DNA of 64,000 bases from Rhododendron vialii (GCF_030253575.1 NC_080564.1:4012501-4076500), one strand, 5' to 3'. Shown: positions 1 through 13,562, counted from the first letter of the stretch. Notes: generated from the letters alone by a model not told the origin. A program made the numbers and translations.

Positions 1-215
1 ATGTTTTTTTACCAATAGGATTCGCTTCTCCAAATTGAGGAGGGAAAAAAGTGAGACCCAATTAACAATAAGGGCTATTACATATGGCCAAAAGATTAAC
101 CTGCCTCAATTTCAACAAAAAATGTTAATACCAGAGCAGAGAAACATACAAATTATATGTTTATACATATATGTTTGTGTGAGGGAAGGGGATAGATCTG
201 GGTTGAGTTAATTAC

Positions 216-312
216 CGATGGAAGTGGCCAAAGCCATGATAAGCTTGTGTTTAAGAATTGGGATAACGGATTCTGGCTCCAATCTGATGACTTCTTTTTT
301 CTTTCTCCCCAT
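216..312 (-). CDS. DUF3754 family protein, first exon only (partial at left edge)
   Basis: Reading the minus strand from the ATG at 312 gives 32 codons beginning MGRKKKEVIRLEPESVIPIL, followed by a GT donor at 215-214. This matches exon 1 of the complete DUF3754 gene at 2515-10769 in length (97 bp), splice phase and most residues ([20 protein letters not shown] there). The rest of the gene would lie to the left of the window. It is therefore a tandem paralogue in the same orientation, with start codons about 10.5 kb apart. It may be a working gene or only a surviving 5' fragment; the visible exon has no stop, frameshift or broken splice site. A (TC)n tract lies just upstream, as in the other copy. 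Confidence 0.75.
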
Positions 313-370
313 TCTCTGAGAAAATAGCAATGAACCCAACCAACATATGACAGAGCAAAGGGAACAACTA

Positions 371-373
<3 letters not shown>

Positions 374-425
<52 letters not shown>

Positions 426-512
426 CTTAAAATAGTACTCGTAAGTCGCAGCTGTAATCCGAGTTTGATGACCCGTCTCTCATATTCGGCTCAAAAAGAG
501 TACGCAGGTTTG

Positions 513-548
<36 letters not shown>
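374..548. repeat. Two (CT)n microsatellites in a gene leader
   Basis: Pure TC runs at 374-422 and about 519-548 lie just upstream of the partial DUF3754 exon. Pyrimidine-rich tracts near transcription starts are common in plants. The complete paralogue has a similar run at 10771-10798. Confidence 0.85.
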
Positions 549-551
<3 letters not shown>

Positions 552-686
552 ATCAGCTCTATGCTTTCCCCGGTCGCTCCGGCGGGAACATCTTTTCCCA
601 AGTCGTACCTGTTTTGCCTTTGTTTTTCTTCTCTCTTCCCCTTGCTTTACTATAACTGGTGAGAATGTGATTACGTGAGAATGTTA

Positions 687-924
687 CTCCCTCCGTCCCA
701 TAATGTTTGGCATTTTCAGGAATGCGTGCCATTTTTAAATTGCATATATCTTTCAATCCATAATGTTTTAGGCAATTTTTTGAACTTTGTATGATAGAAC
801 AAATTAAACTCTATCAAACAAGATCCATATTGCTTATAAAAAAATATTATGGATTAAAAGATATTGTTAATTTTTTCATAAGGCTGGAATAGTGAAAGTG
901 CCAAACATTATGGGACGGAGAGAG
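687..924. mobile_element. Stowaway-like MITE
   Basis: The ends are inverted repeats (CTCCCTCCGTCCCATAATGT and its complement near 901-924), flanked by TA at 685-686 and 925-926. The CTCCCTCCGT terminus with a TA target duplication is the hallmark of Tc1/mariner-derived Stowaway elements. It is about 240 bp with no coding capacity. Confidence 0.8.
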
Positions 925-1097
925 TATAAAAGAATAAGAAAACATGAGTTTTCATTAAGAAATTGATTTCTACCCGCTCCTACTTAATGAAAACACTCTT
1001 TTTTTTCTATCTTTTAGCAGGTGAATTTACAAAACAATCCCTGCATGCATACACTTTTTACAAATTTCAACTACTGTTCAGCAAATTCATCCGCTAA

Positions 1098-1385
1098 GAG
1101 CATCTCCAACCCATACTCCATTTCTTCATTTTGGAGGAAAAATATTCTCCAACCCATCCTCTAAAACTCTCCTCCATTTGGGAGGATGAATTTTGATCCT
1201 CTAAATATAGAGGATGAAGGAAAAAATAGAGGATCTCCTCCAAATATGTGTTGGAGTTGAGAAATAGAATGTTGGGTTGGAGTTGAGATAAATAGTACAG
1301 TCCTCTAAATCTATTTTTCAAATAAAATAGATTAATTTAATCTTCTCAAATAGAGATTTGGAGGGTGTTGGATTGGAGATGCTCT
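1098..1385. mobile_element. Harbinger-like MITE
   Basis: The termini are GAGCATCTCCAAC and GATTGGAGATGCTC in inverted orientation, flanked by TAA on both sides. A 3-bp TAA/TTA duplication and this terminus fit a PIF/Harbinger non-autonomous element of 288 bp. Nothing coding is visible. Confidence 0.65.
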
Positions 1386-2514
1386 AAAAGATGAAAAAAG
1401 GAGTATTTGCATCAATTAAGGACGTGTAGAAATCAATTTCCTTTATTAATCCATTTTCATTTCTGAACAAATCTCATAATCCATAATCTATTTTCCTTTC
1501 TCATAATCCAAGAGTATGTGGTGTTTGGAAGCCTACCAACATTTTCATTATAAGTTACGGAAGATAAAATATGAGTTTGTTTTATAGCAATAGTAATTAA
1601 TTGTTGTTTCAAGGTCAATCTATATTCACTCGTCTATTTTAAATTATGCATTAAGCATTTTCAAATTATGATTGTTTGGGAGCCAGTTGAAAGATTCATC
1701 AAGTGAAAGTGTATTTTGTAAAATGAAATAGAGAATAGAGAATCATAAAATCACCGATAGTATTTTTGAATTCTGATTATACGTCTACAAATAGAACCCA
1801 TTGTAAAATTATTTTGCACATGTTATCAAAACACTTTTACAACTATTAACCGTACTCCAAAGATCTACAATCTAAAACCTACAATCCAAATTCTCAAAAA
1901 TGATAATCGGAGGAAATTAATTCAAGGATAGTAATTTTCCATATATAAAAATACTGGGATAATAGCTGAAAATAAATAATAGGAAAATAAGTAATAACCA
2001 TTGTCACCATTATGTCCAAAGGTTCGGGACTTGGTGTCTTTTTGGGATTCGGGAATGCTGTAGTGCAGCTGTGCACAACAGAACCCGAGTCCCATGTACA
2101 ATCCCCAAAGCACCAGAGGCTGAAATAGTATGGTGACGGTGCATAACAAGACCATGAATTTCAAGCTTCAGTCCAAGTCCAGGGGAAAAACTTGTTTGTG
2201 ATCCCATGAAATGCTTTAAATAACTAACAAATTTACTTCATGGAAGCAAAAAAATAATGTTTTTTACCTAGCTACTTGAAGACAGAAAAACAATGAATGA
2301 ATAAACAAGTGACAAAATGGGAAGAAAAGTTTGCCCTACAGTCGCTACATTACACATCAATAGACCAGTGAAAAAATGAAAACAGACCCTGAGCAGTGTT
2401 CCATGCAAATCAGCTTGAGAGAAGAATCTGTACACGTGGATCTTCTTAGCTTAACAATTTCCAGACACTCATTAGCAGGCAGTGGAACCAGCAGTTTATC
2501 TTTCCATAGTAACA
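1386..2514. other. Intergenic, downstream of the complete DUF3754 gene
   Basis: No gene is recognised. About 1510-1850 is AT-rich and contains phrases such as 'gtgtttggaagcctacc' and 'tgtttgggagcc' that resemble the repeats at 49.15-49.59 kb. Part of 2200-2514 is probably 3' UTR of the minus-strand gene. Confidence 0.4.
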
Positions 2515-5500
2515 TCAAGGAGCACTTTCACTCATTTTAGCCTTAAGGACAAGCTCCTCTGTGGTGGTGCCAATAATCTCATTAGCACGCTTAAGACCTA
2601 CACAGTAGTACCTTCCGATCGTATCCTGTATTCAAAGACCACATTCTCATCAAAAGGAGAAAAGTAAAAAGAAAGTCATTTATTTATTTATTTATTTGGG
2701 AGATGTAGAACAAGACTTAGGTCAACCCTTGAACATCAATGAGAAATTTCTTTAACAAGATTTACTAAAGACTCTGCAATGTGCGAATATCATTGTTACT
2801 ATCTGCATGCATGTTCAAAATGTGTGTTCAACTTGAGCGAAGAGAGACATTGCAATAGGGTGTATTGCCCAGTTCAATAGCTGTGCATAAGCGTGGCTAG
2901 CTAGGTTTGAGGACAGTTAGGACTCATCCCAGTGGTTAACCCTATTAGGGTAGAACCAATGGAAGTTCACGTGAATAGAAGAATGCAAAAGGATAGCAAT
3001 TGAAGTATGACTGTTCTACCAGGAAGAAGAAGATAAAGTCTAACCCGAGAAACAATGCCCAACTTTTGTAGCTTTTGAACTGCGTCATCCACTTCAAAAT
3101 TGCATCTCTCATTGAACTCTTCCATAATTAGTTCTTCACACCGCAGATCAAGATCCTATTTCACAGTCACAAAACTCACGCATCAGCAACTTTGCCACAC
3201 AACCACTACAGTGCAGGAATTGGAAAATACTAAATGAACCCAGCAGAAGGCAGCAACAAAAGCATACCTGCTGTGTAGCTTTTCCTTGTTCCATCAATAT
3301 AAAAAATGCAATAATTACCTCTTTCACCTGCACATTTTAAATAATGGAGATAAGCTGTCATTGTGCAATCACTTCCATCAAAGGTTGAGAGGCTCTTAAT
3401 TGATTAGCAGCCTTGTGACCGAGACAATGCAATTCATCCAGTACTTAAAATTCAGAACTTGGTAAGATGTAACATCAGTCCAGAACCCCTTTCTACCCAG
3501 CAGTCTAACCATTATTTATATTTTAACCAGCATAGTCAAGTTTCAGATAGTTACCTACTTACTAGTTGACCATGTGAAGATGTAAATTGAGACGACTCTT
3601 ACATGGTAAATGATACATATAAATGTGCAACTGGTGTTTCTGACCCTCATGATACAAATACTTTCGGCTAATTAATTTCATTACCTTTCCTGATAGAGGT
3701 GAGACAGGTAATTTATAGTCAGTTTTTAGACAGGGATATTCATCCACAGCCTAACCAGAAGTTCATTTTTTCTATTAAAATAGTTGACTTAAAGGTTGGC
3801 CCCCAAAAAAGAATAAACAATAGCATGCAACTTACTTCCTGTTGGATCACATCATCACATAGGTGAAGAAGAGTGCCCTTTCCACTATCCAGTTGTTTGT
3901 CGTACATCGACTGCGTAATTAAGTTCTGATATGTAACCAAGTTTTGTTGAAACCTACAGTAAGTCAAAATAGTAGACAATTTAGGAAAGCAAAAGAGAAC
4001 AGAACAATGCAATATTTGCAACCACGGGTCTACGTCCAATGCATGACGTAGTGGCTCTACCAAGAAGAAATCCTACATCAGAAGTTGCACCTATCTTTCC
4101 AACCTGTCCACTATAGCATTAAGAGTGGAAAGAATATGAGAACTAATGTAAGAATACAGATGCATTTTACTGGGCCAACTTGTTATATAAGACACATCCT
4201 GTGCAGAAACTCAACAGTGAGTCAGACAGGAATTCATGTTGTTCACTTGATAAATACACGTCTCACGAACAAATTCAAATAACAAAAAATACTTTACGTG
4301 AAGTATGTCTTCGCACAGAAACCAATCACAGTCGAAAGGATGGCAAAAATGACCCAGAGATCCCCTTTAGGCATGTCGAGTGATCCCACTACTGCAACCT
4401 GTAAAGAAAGACATGGTATATATGTATCTGAACAACATAGATAAAAGACAAGAACAGGCAAAATGTTTTATGGGTATCAGCAACTGACCAGCCCAACAAT
4501 AGCAGAACCCAGAAATGTGACCCAGTCCATTGGCGTTAAACTTGGATTTCTCTTCTCTGGCTGTTAATGGGTTAGAGCTCACTAGGTTTTAGTTAAACAA
4601 GAGAGAAATGATGCAGAAAAAATAACATGTCGTTGATGAGAGCAGCCAAAACTCACTAGGACTATTTCCATGTCAGCCATTGGGATGTTTTTGAAATGCT
4701 TCACAAATATTCCTCGTTCTGTTTTTGTTTTCGGACTTGCTCGTCTGCATAGTCACTGTGGTGGTTAGAAATTCACGAATTCAGCCAGTATAAATTGATG
4801 GATCTGTATTCCATCTCAATTGCCCTATCTATCTAAAGAGGCAGTGGAGTTATGAAGCTGGATGCACTTCTCCTAACATTGTGTGGCAAGCAGTAATAAA
4901 TGTTCAACATCAAGGAAAAGAATAAATTTCAATTGGTTGTTAACTGAAGATCTGTTTCAAAAAAAAAAACTATCTAGAACATTGTTCACACTTCACAAAA
5001 ACATCTTTAGTCGGAAAACAGAAAACAGTACCTGTACACAACAATAATCCTGTCAAAGGTAGGTTCTTGAATGGTGAGCTTGCCCAGAAGATTGCGAAAA
5101 CTGAGGAGAAACAAGATAAAAAGGTCCAAGTAGTCGATACACATCAGGATCAAAGTCAGCTACTAAACTGCATTGGTCAATTAAGCTGTCCGCTAGAGAG
5201 TAAATTCAAGTCAAACACTGATATATGAAAATGGATGCTAATGGTGCAGTGCATGAGCCCTATTGTAACAAAAAAAAACTTTGCCTGGTTTCATAATTGT
5301 GTTAGCAAAGGAAAACGGTGCAAGGTTTTAAGCTTCCCTAAGCTCCTTCAATATCTCATAGTGAAAATAGTGATGCGCTATGACAGAGCGTCTAAGAACT
5401 TAGGAACACTATTGCAATTCAGGTTAATTTTACCGCATTAGAAACCAGGAATGAGTGTAGGTACTTGTTAAGTTTTGTTAAAAGCTTGGGATAAGGGATG

Positions 5501-8500
5501 CAAGAAATTCAAGTGAATAGCTGGGGAACAAGCTTTTGTATTGTTTAGACTAGAAACCAAAAGCCCAACGCTAAGACTGTCAGTCCATCAAACTGCAAAT
5601 CAAAGATTCTATACAAAACCTGAGTTCCATATTCTCAAGACGGATCCGTTCAACAAAGAAGTCGTCCTGCTCCGTCTCAGAACTATTTTCATCATCTTTT
5701 TTTGGATCTCTCTGGCGTCGTGCACTTGACTTTCTGGAAAAGACTCTTTCTAGCCTGCAAGGACCATAACCACATACAACAGCTTAGTCCAACAGGATGT
5801 GATATAGCAGTGTGTATGTACATAACTATGAATTGAGAGATAACAGGAAAGCCTTCTCTCGAATACGAAGATGTGCAGATTAGACAGTTGTAAGGTTATA
5901 ATATTCGGTGGAAGGCAGGCTTAAACCCTTCCCAAACCAAGTCAAACTAAGGGCCTGAAAGAGTTTTCAATGTTTTACGGTCACCTCTGAACTCTCTGAT
6001 ATCAAATCAGATTTTCTAAACCACATCCAAATATTACTGGCACAAAAGAGTTAAGCTACAGGCCAAACGCTGTTGTTTATGTCGAAAAACTTAGCTCACC
6101 TAGTCTTTCTCATAATCCATGCCCATAAACGTCCAATGAGCATGTCCACTTTCTCCATGAAGAAGAAATCACTTGTCCGATCAATTCCAATGCCACGACG
6201 GAATATTACATACTACAAAACAAATACATTGATTCAGTAAATACTTGTCAATTGTTATATTCCTCAACACAGACCAAGCACCTTATTTGAGATCAGCAAT
6301 AAATATCCTGCCCTACCATTCCATCACAAGAACCATGTGACCAACATAAAATACATTACTATCAGTAACCTCTAACCATTATGAGATTATTGAATCACCT
6401 TAGCCATGCATATCTTTAACATTATTCGTCATTTTTACATTCTGCATTTGAAAGATGAGAGTGTACCAGAGAATTGGTGGGGAAATCAGTTAGACTGAAG
6501 TATGGGTTGACATCTGTTAATCTAGGGCTAGTAGTGCTTTGCTATGGAAATAGGACATGATACCAGAAAATGAAATGAAGACAAGTAGGTTCCCATTAGG
6601 AATTTTAGAAGTGGCAATGAGCGCTTGACAGTTGTAGCACAACCAGCGATAGGTTACTAAAGATGGTAGCTGTGGTGAATGTGGTGATGGGTTTCTGTAA
6701 ATGATGTTCATTGAGAATGATTGCACAATGTTCCAAATTTCAAGCTGAGTCAGAAATTCATGTAGTTGGCAAGAGAAAAAGAAAATAATATTCTTTGTTT
6801 ATCATAAAAATTTAAAATAAAGATATCAAACATAAATACACATTTTCAGCACCCTATCTATATGACACGAAAAAGGATCAGGGGAGAAACATATCTTATA
6901 ATGTACACTAATAGACAACACGATTAGCACAAGAGCAGCAGAATACAAAGTTAATCCTGCAGAAGGCTCCCGTCCATGTGAAGGGGGACTCCATATTATG
7001 CATATGCATGCAGAAGAGTCCTACATAAACCACCCCCTATCAAATGTAATATTCTTGCACTATTTGACACATGAAGTGCGGCCTAGTAGCAATCACTTTC
7101 CATCACATATATCGAAGAATAAAATATGAAACTTGACTGGGCAAAAACCTTCTCCAAGAACCATAAAATAAGCATTTTCCATGGCATCAGTACACCTACA
7201 TACCAGTTACATGCATAGGACTGTAAACCAACTATTACACTTGTGAGCAAGATTTACAGCATTACCTTATCAGAAAAGTCTGGAAGATTTTCATGAGGAT
7301 GCTCGGCGAAGTATCTCGACAAAAGTTTCTTATCAAGCTGCATTTACCAAAACTTAAATAAGAATAGCCATGAAAAAGTATGTGGGAATCCAAGTAAGCA
7401 GTTGCCAACCTTAGATTCGTCCACTTTTATAGGAAGATGTAGAAGATACTGCCCCGAATGTGCAACATCAATCTCATCATCAGTGGCTATCTTGAAATTG
7501 CTCTTATCCATTATCTGCACGAACATCAGAACAATGTTAAGATAAAAACATCAAAAACACTCCCTTTCAGCTGAAGAGAGATAAGATATTCAATTTAGCA
7601 TCGCTAAAATCAGTTCTCAGTAACCAGAAAAGTGTGCCAGAGCAGCATATACCCTTGCACACCATGAAGACACTAACAAATGCTTCTTTAGAAAGTAATT
7701 ACATAAAAACAGATGCATGCTATGCAGGACCAAAAGATATGTTGCAGTGAACATATCTTGAATGTGCAGCTGTCTTGGATGACGCTGGGCAGGTTGTTGC
7801 AACCTTGGGTCAATTGATGGCGGTGCTTAAGGTAGATGCTTGGGGCAAGCTTGAGCTGGCATAGGCACTCTTTAGCATGTGTTAGTAGGCAACTCTATGG
7901 GCCTTTTCCAGGCACTCCAAATCCCACGAAAATGAACTTTTGAGCCCACTCGAGGCTAGGGCACTGTGTGCTCTCTTCTCAATCAGTATATTTAAATTCT
8001 GAAGAATTATAGACCCCGTTCGTTTTGGGATTTTCGATTTGGATTTATAGGTAATGAGTTTAGAGAGAAATAGAGTAATGATTGAAAATAGGGGTAATGA
8101 TTGGAGAGAGATAGAGAGAAAAATGAGAGTAATGATTGGAGAGAAATAGGATAATGATTAGAATCCAAAACCCCAAAACGAACGAGGCCATAGTGTCTTC
8201 CCGTGTATATCATGACAGTGACAGGTAGTGCCATGTTGGTTGGAGGCGAATGCAAAAAAGAAAGGTTTTTTTTTCCACATAGTAGAGCCAGATGTATCCA
8301 AACCAGAGTTGTCTTGATCTAAGTTACACGTTCAAACAATTTGATGCAGTGCCATTTTGTTTCATATTCTAACTTAAGATGATGTAAATTATTTAGGAGT
8401 CTAATTGAAACAAAATGCAATTTGAGGGGAAAATAAAACTCCTCTCTATGATTCAAGTAAAAAGGTAGAATAATTTTTTCTAGCTATAAGAGTTCAGAGT

Positions 8501-10769
8501 TTCATTAACTTCAACAATTAGAGGATACAAGGTAGTTTTGGTACAACAGTAGCATATCTTGTGCCCTTGTACACGGGGGAAAGAGAAGAGTCCATTTAAC
8601 ACCATTCCTTAGTTCTTATAATCAAGATTGCACATATTGACTCAATCGAAACAGTTAACTTGATCATTCAAGATTGGCATGCATTCAATGCTACATCATG
8701 CATATTGCTTTTAACCAACAGTGCTTTGTCAGAAAACCAACATACATATCAGGCAAGAGTCTCCAGAACAAAATACCAAGACAGTAGGCCAATGGGAACT
8801 AACGGGAATAGAACCTTCTGCAGTTCTTTCACATCTTTATATCCTGGATGTGGTGGGTCAGTCATGGAAGGTAAACTATACATATGTAGTTGAATTACAG
8901 CTATCTATTCCGTTATATAAAGCCAAGCCTGGAATTGGTATGACCTTCAGTTTGGGAACCTTTTGATGTACTTTTTCACTTCAAATGCTGTAGGTTTTTC
9001 CATGTGGAAGTAAGAGAGGATTGAAAAGATGAGAAGAAAAAAAAAAAAAAAAGGTAGCTTAGAAAGAAAGAACTAAGAAGTGGTAGTAACAATAATAAAT
9101 TGAGGGAAGGAACACAATGAGGTAGGTTATATTTGCATCTCAGGTACCCTCCTCTGGTTCAAGAAAATGGCATTCATTCATGAAAGCACCTGCTTCTCTT
9201 TGAATACCTCTTACTAGGGAAGTTCATTGGGTGCCATAAAAAGCCAGAGAGGGCCCTGCCTTCGCTGCATGACCCATCCTTCAACTGTGACTTGTCATCT
9301 AACTCATACCCTCTCCTTTGCAACTCGTACTGTTGTACATAAGCACGCATGGAGATGGCCAAATATTTTTTAGTGCCTCGTGGGAGTAAATGGCCCCATG
9401 TCTTTTATTTTAATTCCAATCCAACATATCATGTACATTACTACTACGTATTCATATGCACGCATGTAAGGAGAAAACCATAACTCAATGTTCAAATCAT
9501 CAAATGCGTTGAACTAAGATGCAATACCTAATTACCTACGTATAGTACCTGAAATAAGTATGCCAGGAAATTCTGTTCAAGAGTGTCGATTTCTTCTGCA
9601 GATAGGTTCTGCTGCTCCAATTTCTGTGCCCCATGGACAGGATCAAAGAGGGAGTACAATTGCTGCAAGCACAAAAATTGAAAGAAAAACCATAACATGA
9701 CAATGACATACATCAATTTAAAAATGTCCTAGAGGGAAGACTTCATCGTAGTCTAACAAACAAGACATTATAATACCATCAGATCCTCAAACTGGAGAAG
9801 ATACCAAGCACGAAGGGTGTACTCGACTCTCTTGCAGAGCTTCAAAAATTCAGCCTGGTCAGAACTATGTTCTGCAGAAGATTTCAGTCATACTATTTCA
9901 ATCCATGCTCAAGCTTGTTAGTTATTAATCGAAACTGAAAACTGAGCAATTAAAGCTTCGCCCTAAAATGAGAGAACAAATAGAGCTTGTTGTAAAGTGG
10001 ATAACTTCACATATTAGTCTTGAAGACTTAACTTAATGCCACCGCATAGTAATCGTTGTTCAATCCATAATACTCCTAATGCGTTTTGAAAAGCATATCC
10101 TGACTTGGTAGTAGAAATTCATATTCCTATTATTCCCTGAATACTCAGAGTACCACGGATTAAACCTCTCAAGTACACCATACCCATTACCTAGTACCAA
10201 AGTATCCTCCTAAGTCTTAATCACAAAAGGAAACTTCAATTACCAAAGTAACTGATATAGAACCCAAGAAAATCAGTTCCTGGACTGACATGAATTGGCA
10301 TTAGCCGTACAATTAGTCCGATTTCGGATACAAGTCTACAATCAAAGAGTCAAGTGAAAAGATATATAAGATCTGCATCCTGTCATGGTCGAGTTCCGTC
10401 GCCCAAGTCAAATCGACTCATCTCCTCAATTCGTACCTCCACGTGCATCCGTGAGGGGAGTGTTAGACTTAATCCTTCATCTCTCACCCAAGCCACCCAT
10501 AGTTAATCTAGAGGCTACCCCACTAATAGCCAATTGGTTTTGAGATGCATATAAAGTTTTCACACATTTACGACACGATTATCGTAATTGACGCATACAT
10601 TTTCGCCACAAGTACAGACGCACAAACGACCGACAGAAATGTAAATGGAGGAGATATTTAGAGGGGAGATACCGATGAGGTTGGCGAGGGTCATAATGAG
10701 CTTGGGCTTCAGAATTGGAATTACGGACTCCCGTTCCAATCGAATCGTCTCCTTCTTCTTGCTGTCCAT
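2515..10769 (-). CDS. DUF3754 (TMEM143-like) membrane protein
   Basis: Fifteen exons join in frame into 486 residues: 10769-10673, 9871-9777, 9662-9549, 7514-7410, 7337-7266, 6212-6100, 5754-5620, 5100-5032, 4744-4657, 4560-4489, 4398-4298, 3953-3836, 3327-3268, 3155-3045 and 2625-2515 (TGA). All borders are GT-AG. Landmarks in order are [20 protein letters not shown] (N-terminus), [20 protein letters not shown] (about 66-85), FRRGIGIDR (about 165-173), a hydrophobic pair at about 303-327 and 331-352 ([13 protein letters not shown] and [18 protein letters not shown]), then a conserved soluble tail ending AKMSESAP. This is the arrangement of the plant DUF3754 protein typified by Arabidopsis At3g19340, of similar length. 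Its molecular function is unknown; it is predicted to be an integral membrane protein. Intron 3 (7515-9548) carries a MITE. The start is supported by the matching exon 1 of the tandem copy. Confidence 0.93.
8012..8189. mobile_element. MITE with GACCCCGTTCGTTT ends, copy 1
   Basis: A 178-bp inverted-repeat element (left end GACCCCGTTCGTTTTGGGAT, right end complementary) lies in DUF3754 intron 3. The interior has repeated 'aatgattggagagaaatag' phrases. Related copies lie at 12261-12441 and 52007-52190. No certain target duplication is seen, so the superfamily is undecided. Confidence 0.65.
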
Positions 10770-10770
10770 G

Positions 10771-10798
10771 CTCTCTCTCTCTCTCTCTCTCTCTCTCC
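10771..10798. promoter_or_regulatory. (CT)n leader tract of the DUF3754 gene
   Basis: A run of about 13 CT units (GA on the coding strand) sits immediately 5' of the ATG at 10769, so it is probably in the 5' UTR. Whether it affects expression cannot be told from sequence. Confidence 0.5.
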
Positions 10799-11148
10799 AG
10801 GAGGGGCAGGAGGGAAATGCGAGCAACAGAAGATTGAGACGATAGTTTACCAGACCAGCAGTGAAATTGAAACGGAAGGAACAAGAGGGCCTGGAGAGGT
10901 TGCCGACTCCCCACTCTCCCACGCGACGGCTCCAAGATGAGGGCGCGTGTCCGGTTGTGAATAAATTTTTGAAAAAGAATTTACTGCAATCAAATTGTTT
11001 CGTGTCTCGGATAGTGCATAAATTATTAAGAAACGTCAAATTATTTTCGATAGCGAATAAATTGTATATAAATATGTGATTGAAAAAATTATTAAAAAAA
11101 TTACTATTAATTAATGTAAACAAGAAGTTAAAATGTCAAAACTTGTTA

Positions 11149-11363
11149 CTCCCTCTGTCCCAAATTCTTTGTCCAGTCCGCAAAACAAAGTGTTAAAAAT
11201 AATGTAATTTTTTCAAGAAAAAATTCAAAATTTTTTCACAAATTAAAAAAAGTCATTGATATTTAGTAAGTTGTTGAAAAATTTTTAATTTTTTCTTGCA
11301 AAAATTATATTATTTTTAACACTTCGTTTTACGGACCGGATAAAAAATTTAGAACGGAGGAAG
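11149..11363. mobile_element. Stowaway-like MITE
   Basis: The ends CTCCCTCTGTCCCAAATTCT and the complementary 'atttagaacggaggaag' are flanked by TA at 11147-11148 and 11364-11365. At 215 bp with an AT-rich inverted-repeat interior, it is a degenerate member of the Stowaway class. Confidence 0.7.
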
Positions 11364-12260
11364 TAACTAGTAGTAGTATGAAAAAAAGATAAGGTCGTCT
11401 TTGGAACTTGAGCCATGGGGCCCATTTCTAGCAAGCTTCTCCACATGCTTCAAAGTGGAGTAATACCCTTTTCTAGAGGCTTCCTCGGAGATCCACGGGT
11501 ATTCTGGCCCGGAGCCCCATTACGTTGGACTTTGGTAAAATAGTAACGGATTTTCACCAAAAACTCAGTGTGGTCTTTTTTCGTTTCAAAATAAGTGATC
11601 TTTTTGAAAAAATTTGTCATTTTCGATTACTTATATCTTTAAATATGAATTTTATTTGATAGATTTTAATTAGTTCCATTAAATAAAGTTTTCAAAATCA
11701 CAAGAAAATGAAGAATTTAAAAAATTATACTTTTTATTACATAGTAAGATTTTGTTATGATTTAGGAAAATGTTAGCTTCCACCCCTTACAAGGAGGATA
11801 ATGAATAGAAAATATATCGATATTTAAAAAAATGTACTAATATTCTTAAAATGTGTATTGATATTCAAACTTGTTTTTACTTTATGCTTATTATTCTCGG
11901 CGTATTAGGCGGAAGAAGATTAGCAAGATTGTTTGTCAAACCTCATCATCTTTTGTGGAATTAAATATGGGTTTCTTTTCTCTTCTTTTATCATCGCAGT
12001 CCAAAATGCGGTTAGGAATTGATCTTTTTTCAAAACACTCCTCATTACATTGAAATTAGATGCCCATAGTTAACGACTTATATTTCTTCTAATCCCAAGT
12101 TACGAGGCCCGGTATTACATAATTCGTGTGGACACGTCAGAGCGGATGTGTGAAAACTTCTTTTGTACGATGTCCAAATTGTTAAAATTCACGAGAGTAA
12201 AAATTAAGAGCACGATCACATACGAAGATGGAGAGCAGGAGCACAAAACATATTACTTAT

Positions 12261-12441
12261 GACCCCATTCGTTTAAGGGTTTTGAATTTTAGATTTTAAT
12301 TATTATCTTATTTCTTTCTAATTATTACTCTCTCTTTTTTTTTCTATCTCTTTCTAATCATTATCCATATTTTCATTCATTACTTTATTTTTATCTACAC
12401 TCATTACCTATAAATTCAAATTCAAAATCCCAAACGGGGTC
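12261..12441. mobile_element. MITE with GACCCCGTTCGTTT ends, copy 2
   Basis: A 181-bp inverted-repeat element (GACCCCATTCGTTTAAGGGT ... AATCCCAAACGGGGTC) with the same CT-rich interior as the copies at 8012 and 52007. Confidence 0.65.
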
Positions 12442-12449
12442 ACGTGAGT

Positions 12450-13050
12450 TTTCTGAGATTTGAGACGCAGAGTTTTATTAATCTTTTTAATTCCTCGTCT
12501 AAATAAAGCCAAACATTTCTCTTTGTGTGGGGCCCTCTGCACTTCTTTTCATTCGTGGGTATCAATTGCCTGGATGTGAATAAAGTTTTTTTTTTATTTT
12601 TTGCTAAATCGGTGGTAGTGAATGATGTGAACAAAGTTGGAGTTACATGACGGCATAATCTAAAGTAGCTGACGAAATCCGGTTCCCCTCGTAATATTTC
12701 AACCAAAGACCCAAAGAAAAAAAAATTCATCATTATTTAAATTGAGTTTCAATTTTTCTCATCTAGAGGAATTAATAATTTACAAAAAAATTGACGCGAA
12801 ACTAACAAATGTAAAAAAAAATTAAATTAAATGAAGACAAAAAAATACTAACCATTTAGCTAAATTGCGCCAAATTGGCCCTAAATTATGAATTATCTCC
12901 TTCGTGCAAAAAAAACTAAAAATAACGGCTCGTTATCGAATAAAGCTACTGTATCTTATTTGATATCAACGAAGTTTTGTCTTATCTCAAAAAAAAAAAA
13001 AAAGACAATAAAGCTGTACTCAATATTTTCAATTTGTGTTCAATCATTTA
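12450..13050. repeat. Diverged dispersed duplicate, also seen at 19210-19700
   Basis: Phrases occur in the same order in both places: 'gagacg...attcctcgtc', 'ccaacatttctctttt', 'catttctttc', then 'attatctccttcgtgc' / 'attatctccttagtgc' and a 'cgaataaa/cgaatcaa' block. Nothing coding is recognised. Within it, 12750-12840 resembles the right arm of the foldback at 32181-32520. Confidence 0.4.
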
Positions 13051-13243
13051 AAACTTATCCAACATTTGAAACATATAACTATTTTAAAAATGACACTTAC
13101 ACAAAAAATGGACAAAAAAAAAATGAGAAAGATGGAGTACTGCAAAAATACATAACGAGAGTCTCTTTTCGCACCCCCCCGACACACCCCTCCCCTCCGT
13201 ACCCCATCACCTTTCCTCCCTTGCCCCTCCTCTTCCCCCCAGT

Positions 13244-13562
13244 TTTGTCTTTTTTTTTACTTATACTAGTTTTTTTTTTTTACTTTTAAAAGACTTTAAT
13301 TACTGTTTCCTTTTCTTTTTTTTATTACTTTTACTAGTTTTTTTTGTTTTACCTTTAAAAGACTTTAATTATTGTTTTGTCTTTTTTTTTTACTTATGCT
13401 AGTTTTTTTTTTTTTACTTTTAAAATACTTTAATTACTATTCCCTTTTTTTTTTTTTTACTTTTACTAGTTTTTTGTTTTACTTTTAAAAGACTTTAATT
13501 ATTGTTTTAGTTTTTTTTTAAATTTTACTAGTTTTTTTTGTTTTACTTTTAAAAGACTTCTT
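13244..13562. repeat. T-rich minisatellite, period about 60 bp
   Basis: About five units share 'acttttactag', a T tract, 'ttacttttaaaagacttt' and 'aattattgtttt'. Unit length varies with the T runs. It lies inside the Mutator-like element. Confidence 0.8.

Noticed and set aside
12888-13289. 133-codon open frame, plus strand
   Set aside because: Low-complexity K/N/T- and P/F-rich translation that runs into the C-rich end of the Mutator-like element.
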